From: Fusarium oxysporum f. sp. lycopersici 4287
Taxonomy: Eukaryota; Ascomycota; Sordariomycetes; Hypocreales; Nectriaceae
Assembly: GCF_000149955.1 (NCBI RefSeq)
Contig: NC_030988.1
Coordinates: 4,995,710-5,059,709, forward strand
Direction of reading: 5' to 3'
Length of the DNA stretch: 64,000 nt
Part shown: one piece after another, positions 57,692-64,000 of the stretch
Layout of the letters: each line of letters starts with the position of its first letter
How positions within the stretch are numbered: position 1 is the first letter of the stretch
Program-made: the position numbers and the translations under genes
The notes under the pieces: model-generated
Seen by the model: the letters and a program-made list of their open reading frames with translations, nothing else
Database searches by the model: none
Told to the model about the DNA's origin: nothing

Positions 57692-57792
57692 CTCCTAGTC
57701 CTACATACCAAAATCAATTCTACTAGAATCGATTTATTCTGCCCCACTTTACAAGGGGTAGACTTGATTTTTGACCAGGGGTAGACTTGAAT
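57692..57792 (+). repeat. Dispersed repeat, copy C
   Basis: CCTAGTCCTACATACC, AAAATCAATTCTACTAGAAT (palindrome), GCCCCACTTTACAAGGGGTA and AGGGGTAGACTTGAATC: the most complete copy. It lies just past the subtilase gene. Confidence 0.7.
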
Positions 57793-58164
57793 CTGTACAG
57801 AGCCGACAAAGCAGCATCTGATACTCCTCGTTCAAGTGGATGCATTCCTCCATTATTAGCGGTAGATTTTACTTTCAGCTTGTTTATGCGTTAATCAACA
57901 GGCAACTCTAACTCTATGCTGTGTAACCTTTACCCCAAGTCGGCGCTAGTTAACCCCAAGCACCAATCAGCAACTCGGCTTCGACCAAAGCGATAAGGAC
58001 CAAATTTGTTGGCCCCGCAACCCCATTTTGGTGGAGGATTTGACTCAAATCGCCTGCGAATAATACCTAACCTTGTCCTTCGGCGTGCCTTATTTTCGGG
58101 GCCGCCCGCGTTTCTTGGGTGTTCCCGGCATTGTGGGTATGATGGGTCGTGGTGGGTACGGTAT

Positions 58165-58300
58165 GTTTTCGTGGCTAGTAAAGTGACCGCGAAAATCGAA
58201 AAGCGTTAGCGTGTGACCGCTAAATTCTGGTTGGACAGAGAAAAATGCACTAAGAGCCAAATTGGCTAGCTTACTGACCGCGAAATTCGAAATGCCAATT
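58165..58300 (-). repeat. Partial inverted relative of the 350-bp repeat
   Basis: On the minus strand it reads AATTTCGCGGTCA, CCAACCAGAATTTAGCGGTCA and TTTTCGCGGTCA, the same motif as in the 23.8- and 38.6-kb copies. It is followed at 58128 by a minus-strand ATG opening MPGTPKKRGRPRK and then a stop, again an AT-hook start. Confidence 0.6.
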
Positions 58301-58403
58301 TTAGCTAACCCGGTGGCTTTGACTAGCGCCTCCAACACAGGGTATAGAATCTCTCATCAGATACCTATGCTGCCTGCGCCGTCGCCCCATAAACCAAGGT
58401 CAC

Positions 58404-59223
58404 ATGGCAATGAACCCTTACGGTATCCTACCACAAATGCCATCAGAGACGTGGTGGTCTCCAGACCATACTATCTTTTCCAAGCCATCCGAGATGGCGG
58501 GGTCAAACGTCTACGCACCTGAAGAGCCCCCATTTAGTAACCAATACACCTGCGGTCTAGAATACTCAACGCAGTGGGCTTCGCCAGCTACTTCCCATAC
58601 AAGTGTGTCCCGTCCCGTCCCCAACTACCGAGTTTACCTACCCAGAGGTGTCGACTGCCCGCTCAGAAAGCCGACGTGGCTCGTCATCCACCCAGTCCGA
58701 TAAACGGAAGCGCAAGCGAAATACACGCCAGCCTGACCCTACCAAATTTACTAGGTACGGCCCTGCAAGGAAACAAATTAAGTTGGAAGATAATGGTGGG
58801 AAATTAAAGGCTTGTAGCAATGTCCAATCCACTGCTGAGCCCATACGCACCGCTTCTTCCAATGGAGGAAAAGACCTGAAAGATTACGGCCGTCGAGTCA
58901 AGCAGAGGAGCAGGATCGCCTCCAACAAATTCCGTGCCAAACAACAGGAAGATGCAAAGAAACTCAGGACCAACGAGGAAGATCTAGAACAAGCCAACCA
59001 CGACCTTTGTAACTGCGCGTCTGACCTGAGACATCAGATATATCAGCTCAAAATAAGGTTGTTACAACACACAGGTTGCGATTGCCATTTGATTCAGGAC
59101 TACATCGCAAATGAAGCTCGTCGCTATATCCAAATCTTGCACGACGGGAAACAGCTACTGCGCCATCCATTCAAGCAAGTACGTCGAGGAGAACAAGCTT
59201 CTCTTTACGATACTAAGACCTGA
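58404..59223 (+). pseudogene. bZIP transcription factor gene with a one-base frameshift
   Basis: The C-terminal frame (to the stop at 59223) has the basic region KQRSRIASNKFRAKQQEDAK (about 58894-58956), a leucine-zipper-like helix (EEDLEQANHDLCNCASDLRH and on) and the motif RLLQHTGCDCHLIQDYIANE, a signature of a common ascomycete bZIP family. Upstream, from MAMNPYGILPQMPSETWW (58404), a proline/serine-rich regulatory part reads in another frame until about 58600, where one base must be lost or gained to continue into SPTTEFTYPEVSTARSESRR. No intron fits. About 270 residues if continuous. Nuclear DNA-binding regulator if functional. Its promoter contains part of a dispersed repeat. Confidence 0.8.
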
Positions 59224-61799
59224 CGGCAATGTCCTTGGGTGAAGTATTGTAACTGGACATCACGACGATCGACTAGTCGATGTATTACAAGAGGCCTATG
59301 AGTTGTTAGGGTGAATAGAGAGAAAAGGGAAGAGGAGAAATTACGTCTGTTAGGAACTTTCTACCTGACCTTGTACGGCTTTGGTTTCATTTTCGATTTT
59401 CTCCTTATTTCTCAGGACAGTGCCACAAAAACGGCGTTTGGAGGCAGCTGTCTACTGAAGCCCTTATGTTTACCACATTGAGAGACTTCCCTCACATGAC
59501 AGGAAGCAAATGCTCTTTTTTATTCTCTTCAGGACTGCCAATAGTATTATTGAGGTCCTCATGCCGTGTTTATGTCAAAGCTCTTATAGCGCAACAGCAG
59601 GGGTAGGAACATGGCGTTTATAGCTGAAAGCTGCATAGCTGCCAGGAAGATGGCAGGGACAGTGTACGAAAGGCAAAAGAAAAAAAATAGAGGACCTTTG
59701 CTATTAAAGTGCTTATCAATAGCGGTGAGTTTCATACAGTAATACGAGCATTTAGCATACGGCCTCTTCATTCATTCTTTCGTTTACATCTTATTTTGTT
59801 TCATTTAATAATCTATTCTATTCTCCGCTTCATTTTTATTCTACACTGCTTCGCACTTCTAGGTATGACATACTGAGAATACAAGGTTGCTTACTGGTAT
59901 TTGACCGGACTGACTTGGAAATACCTTTCGGGTTGCGAGTATGTCTTCCTAACTTGACTATCGGGTATCAGTAATGGTCTCTATTAATAAGCTAGCGACG
60001 AAGCCCTCTTTTGTTAATCGTGGAGTCGAAATACTGACCCCAGGCGAGTCATGCAAGTCAATCCGGTCCGTCACGACGCTTGCCTATCTTGGACTAGCAT
60101 GCATGCATCATCCTGCACTGAAGAGCTAATTTTTCCTGTAAAGATGAGCTCATTATGCAGCGACTCTGGACAAGTGCTTCTCATCCGCATGAGAGGTTGA
60201 TAACCTTTTGTCCATCAACGGTGAGCTTGGTTGCCCGTAACGTCTTGCCGACATTTCAATTCAAGCTCCCGGGTAAGGGCTAGGACGGCAATCGCTTGAG
60301 CAGCTTCACTAATTCTTCCTTGTCTACTAGCTACGGCCCGCAACTGGACAAGGCTACCCCTCTCCTTTCAGCTTATTGTCAATCGAGCACCGGCAGGGTT
60401 TACTATTCTAACTCATAAGCCGGTCTCCCTGTCTTTACTCTGCATGATTACCACAGTGCCCGGTTACAAAACGCCACCACTTCGTCTAAGAGGGAGTGCA
60501 CTACATCTGAACTGCTCCCCGACATGTCATATCATTTTAGTTCGACAAACGCATCAAGCTACAGTAATAGCTTGTTCTATCATCAATATTTGAGCCTGGG
60601 CCTCTCATCGCTCACTCAGTCTATTCTTAATGCTTAGAATAATTTACTTTAAACCCGTACTAACACTTGCACACAGAGGTCTTGTAAGTTAAATGGCGTC
60701 TGAATTAGAAAGTCCAACCTAACGTATGGATTGTAGTATTGCACTAGGCTCACCTTTCGCCACAATGTGTAATTTTGCCCAATATTACTACATTTACTCA
60801 TCTTGCATGGACCCTGGAACACATTTTTGCAAAATGTCCATCGACGGGAGCCCAAAACATTCATGTCCGAATGGTCCTCATGAGCACTACATTGTGCTGC
60901 CTGAGAGCTGCCCGTTATGTTGCAGTTAAAGTCAACAAAACAGCTTCTCTTCTCTCTTTCTGAAAATGGTTCAACCTGACATGTGATGCGACTTGCATTT
61001 AGTACATGCAAGACTATTCTTAAAACATCCGAATTGAGCAGATGGAGTGGGATGCAAGGAGATATGACCGCATTAACCAGGACATGGATGAGCTCACATT
61101 TATGGAGGTTGCGTTGAGGCGACAGGGATAATGATCCTATATTGCTGCAGTTGGAGGGATATGCCAAGTTTTGCGCTCGTGCAATACAGGCTAAGGTGCT
61201 CGACGATCTCAAGCGCTGTTTACTTCCACTCAAGAGAAAGCCAAGCTTAACGACAGGTTGGACTATACGGGACTCAGTATGAACTGGTATTCTATAGCAT
61301 TAGCCGCCTATCCTCCAACATGGACAGCTCTTGCAAACGTTGCTGGAGCTCCATAAATCAAGCCCGCCTGGAAAAAAGCACATCGTTCCACACGATACCC
61401 TTTAAAAACACTGGGGCCGTCGTTTTTGACTCCAGCCTATGATCCTTGTGCTTCTCTCTATTCGTTTGACGGCTGTCAATGGGCAATTTGGGATGACAAC
61501 TGTCGGCATTTATTATCAGATCGTTTCCCAGCATCCCTAGTGTCAATGGTTAATATCTCCTTAAAATAAGCCTCGCTGTTCTTTGTCGCTCTCAAGTTTA
61601 TTTCAAGTTTGCGCCACAAGTTAACGAGCGAAATCAAAAGCCTTTTTCTACCTTAATGCAGAGTCGACGAGCTTGGGAATTTCTCGTACTCTCTATGTAC
61701 TAGTGTGGCCACAAAAGGGATTCTCGATTTCCTTGTCGTCATTAAACCATCTATGTAATATACGCCTTGTTTCTTTATATTTAGCTGGAATACTTGTAA
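59224..61799. other. Intergenic, no supported gene
   Basis: Frames at 60649-61233 (minus) and 60775-60963 (plus) have no domain I trust; the latter contains TLEHIFAKCP, faintly like the end of a LINE ORF2. Likely old transposon debris and spacer. Confidence 0.5.
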
Positions 61800-62440
61800 A
61801 TTTCTATTTTTTGGCGGAAAACTGCCGGAGATTTGCCCATCCCCACAAAGTTTATGTGAGCCCCATTACGGCATGCATTTCTGGATCATCTCTATGCATG
61901 CGTTGTGATGATGACCCTCTTGAGCATACCTGCCGCAGACGGTGGTTTGTCGCACTGGTAGGCTTAGTGGTCTGTGATCGGCTAGCAATTATAATACTAT
62001 CTCAGGCGGTCCCTATGTTCCAACATCTTAGTAGTTCCGGGCTCCTCCGCCTGGCTTCCAAGCGCCTCTTGAGGTAAACGGCCATTATCCCATACGCTTT
62101 GGGGATGTCTTTCCTGTTGAGCCACGCTATCTATGCAATCTAGGTATCGTTCTCTTGGACAAAGGCTTCATTTCCTCCTGTTCGGACTTCACCCATCTCG
62201 TCTAGCACCGTGGTGCCGTTGACGTTGTCTACCTTGGTGAAGTAGAGATCGTCTCGCAGCACACAGGCTCCTCGAGCCAGATTTGTTTCTGCTATTCGCT
62301 TCACGATCTCGTGCTAGCTTTCGTCCTTGGAGGGGATCCTGATACGGTGATTGCTTGGGTCCGTAGTGGCCGCTCGAGACCGCCACGTGGGATTGCCTAG
62401 CTTAAAACGGAGTCTACTCTCCGCTATCGTCCGGATCGTT
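61800..62440 (-). mobile_element. Degraded LINE ORF1 (Gag) fragment
   Basis: Minus-strand blocks match the LINE ORF1 in order, in changing frames: NPTWRSRAATTDPSNHRIRI, IVKRIAETNLARGACVLRDD then LYFTKVDNVNGTTVLDE, AWLNRKDIPKAYGIMAVYL and CGRYAQEGHHHNACIEMIQK. The corresponding segments in the intact LINE are [57 protein letters not shown] and [20 protein letters not shown]. Frameshifts and stops show it is long dead. Confidence 0.8.
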
Positions 62441-64000
62441 CCAGCTCGATACGTCGATCGTTCAGTAAAGCGCCAGGAGTAATACAACCCTAGGGGCTGA
62501 TAATTAACCCATCCATACCTTACACTATAGTATTGAGCACTTGCACCGTCCTCTCCTACAATAACTCTTGTTTGTAAAACGAAGCCCAACACGCCAAGCA
62601 TAAGTAGCCGATTGTACGGTGTACACTCATGTCCATACTGAAAGCGGGCCTACTGATGTACTTAATCCGTCGATGCAAGCGACAGTACTCACGGCTCGCA
62701 CTGCTAGCCTCTCCCCACTTTCCCAGATTCGGGCCCCGGAATTCCAGGCAGCAGCGGTACTTCTAAATACTTCATTCGTCCAGCTAGAAATTGCTTACGT
62801 ACCTACAAGCCGGCCTATTTCTGACAAAAATCGTCTTTTAAAGCACAGCCGATGTATCAAGAAGGCCCCACCCTAGACTTTACAACGAGCATGTTGTTTC
62901 AGAGCGGAAGGTGCAAGTGCTCAATACTGTATCATGGGCTGATACAAGGTCATGCCATCATGCGTCGGCCGATTATGGTTTGGCCGTCAGGGTACATTGA
63001 TCATAGTGCAAGACCCTCCGTTCATGGGGAATTTCTCTCGTGGAAGAGCGGACCAATTACGTTCGGCTTCCTTCTTATAAGCGCCGCATTACGGGCCCTA
63101 CGTATCAGGCAGGTTAAGGAGCAAAAGCTCCGGCTCCTTGACGCCCGAATTGGATTAACGAACGTTGTGATTTTTACGTGTGATGAGATTTTCAATTTCG
63201 CTTTCTTCGCAATGGCTCATAGTCGCATGCTCTTCTTGCTGTCAATGCGCCATCTCGTCATCATTGCCACGAGGTCGCCTGGTAACGTCGCCTGGGACCT
63301 CAGCGGCAACCACTTGCTGTTCCTTTTAAGCTCGTAGGTTACAAGCAACCCAGACACATCCGGCGCCACACAGTCTCCGTGACGGCTCTGCTCTGCATTC
63401 TTGTCCATTTCGTCGGTGCAAGTTATCATACTACCACTATAGATATCTATCACAGGTTCAAAGCGTCGAAGAAAGGTGGCACACTGGCCAACCACTCTAT
63501 GAAGTTGCCTTGTTTCAAACACCGGCTATACCAATGGCCTTATCTACCAAGGTTGAATATCCCAATGCTGATAGGTTCCAGTCTTCGCCAAAGCCATGCA
63601 CCTGCTTAGTAGTATCCTCTACCTCTGCGGACAGACCAGCTATACCACGCTCTAAGGTTAGCCAAAGAGTTTCCTGTGAAGTACCTATCTCTCGTCAGAA
63701 ACGCAATCAGCATCAGGTGGGATGCCTCTTTGCCCGGCGATTTTCCTTTTTTCTAACGCATAAATGCAGCCACCATCCACATTGCCACCCTCTAATCCTT
63801 GCTGTTTAGTTTGCCACACAAGGCAGACACCAAAATGGCGAAAAGCCCCCTTTAGCTCTCGCACACTCTGTAACGTGTGTGGCCTGTTATTCGCCAAACG
63901 GCAAGCTAGAGGCGGTTCATATTCGCCACGTAGAGAATTATATTTTAACTCCCATTCCAGTGGCGTGTCTCGAAATACTCATTCAGACTCGGATGGTGCT
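62441..64000. other. Right-end region, no supported gene
   Basis: No reliable gene. A 23-bp inverted match (GGTGCAAGTGCTCAATACT at about 62917 and its reverse complement at about 62528-62547) suggests rearranged transposon sequence, perhaps the 5' part of the same LINE copy. Confidence 0.45.

Noticed and set aside
60649..61233. 194-codon minus-strand frame
   Set aside because: No known motif; the opposite strand carries faint LINE-like sequence, so it is probably debris.
1..64000. Starship giant transposon
   Set aside because: No DUF3435/tyrosine-recombinase captain gene was seen anywhere in the window.
1..64000. CRISPR arrays, operons, riboswitches, bacterial-type features
   Set aside because: The intron-rich fungal sequence gives no support for any of these.

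Overview
The window is genomic DNA of a filamentous ascomycete (Pezizomycotina, most likely a sordariomycete). Evidence: many short GT-AG introns of about 47-100 nt with CTAAC/CTGAC-type branch points; a HET-domain gene, STAND/NLR-type ankyrin genes, a LaeA-like methyltransferase and a fungal bZIP family; a Tad-type LINE; and an AT-rich tract that looks RIP-mutated. Housekeeping genes are absent. Transposons, immune-type repeat proteins and broken genes dominate, so this reads as an accessory or fast-evolving compartment.

Layout. 1-4350: decayed Helitron (HUH Rep plus PIF1-type helicase), cut by the left edge and by two N gaps. 6093-7392: F-box gene with a one-base frameshift. 8127-13983: first exon of an NLR-type gene, split by a complete 5.65-kb LINE with a 13-bp target duplication; its 3' part abuts an unrelated gene piece. 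15466-18717: intact six-exon ankyrin gene whose small last exons encode a CorA-like membrane module with a GMN motif. 18.7-26.6 kb: repeats, an NLR-ankyrin gene that has lost its NACHT domain (minus strand), an AT-hook fragment and a RIP-like island. 26643-28705: broken HET gene. 32604-36669: divergently transcribed, apparently intact pair of a cytochrome P450 (4 exons) and a LaeA-like methyltransferase (11 exons). 41693-49248: two divergent piggyBac-like transposases flanking two host-type genes. 49358-53114: complete Mutator-like element (MULE) with 92-bp inverted repeats; a second, 769-bp MULE derivative sits inside its 3' inverted repeat. 53158-57574: intact gene of unknown family, head-to-head with an ankyrin-like/subtilase (S8) gene. 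58404-59223: bZIP gene with one frameshift. 59.2-64 kb: mostly transposon debris, including a degraded LINE ORF1.

How the genes may work together. The P450 and methyltransferase share a 501-bp promoter and may form a small secondary-metabolism or regulatory unit. The subtilase and its divergent unknown neighbour resemble in layout the fungal two-gene protease/effector cell-death modules; this is the best candidate here for an undescribed system, but it is inference. The other immune-type loci (two NLR-type genes, one HET gene) are all broken, two of them at transposon junctions or insertions.

Limits. No alignments or searches were run. Exon joins were read by hand from splice sites and reading-frame continuity. 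Several one-base frameshifts may be assembly errors; those in the Helitron lie close to the N gaps.
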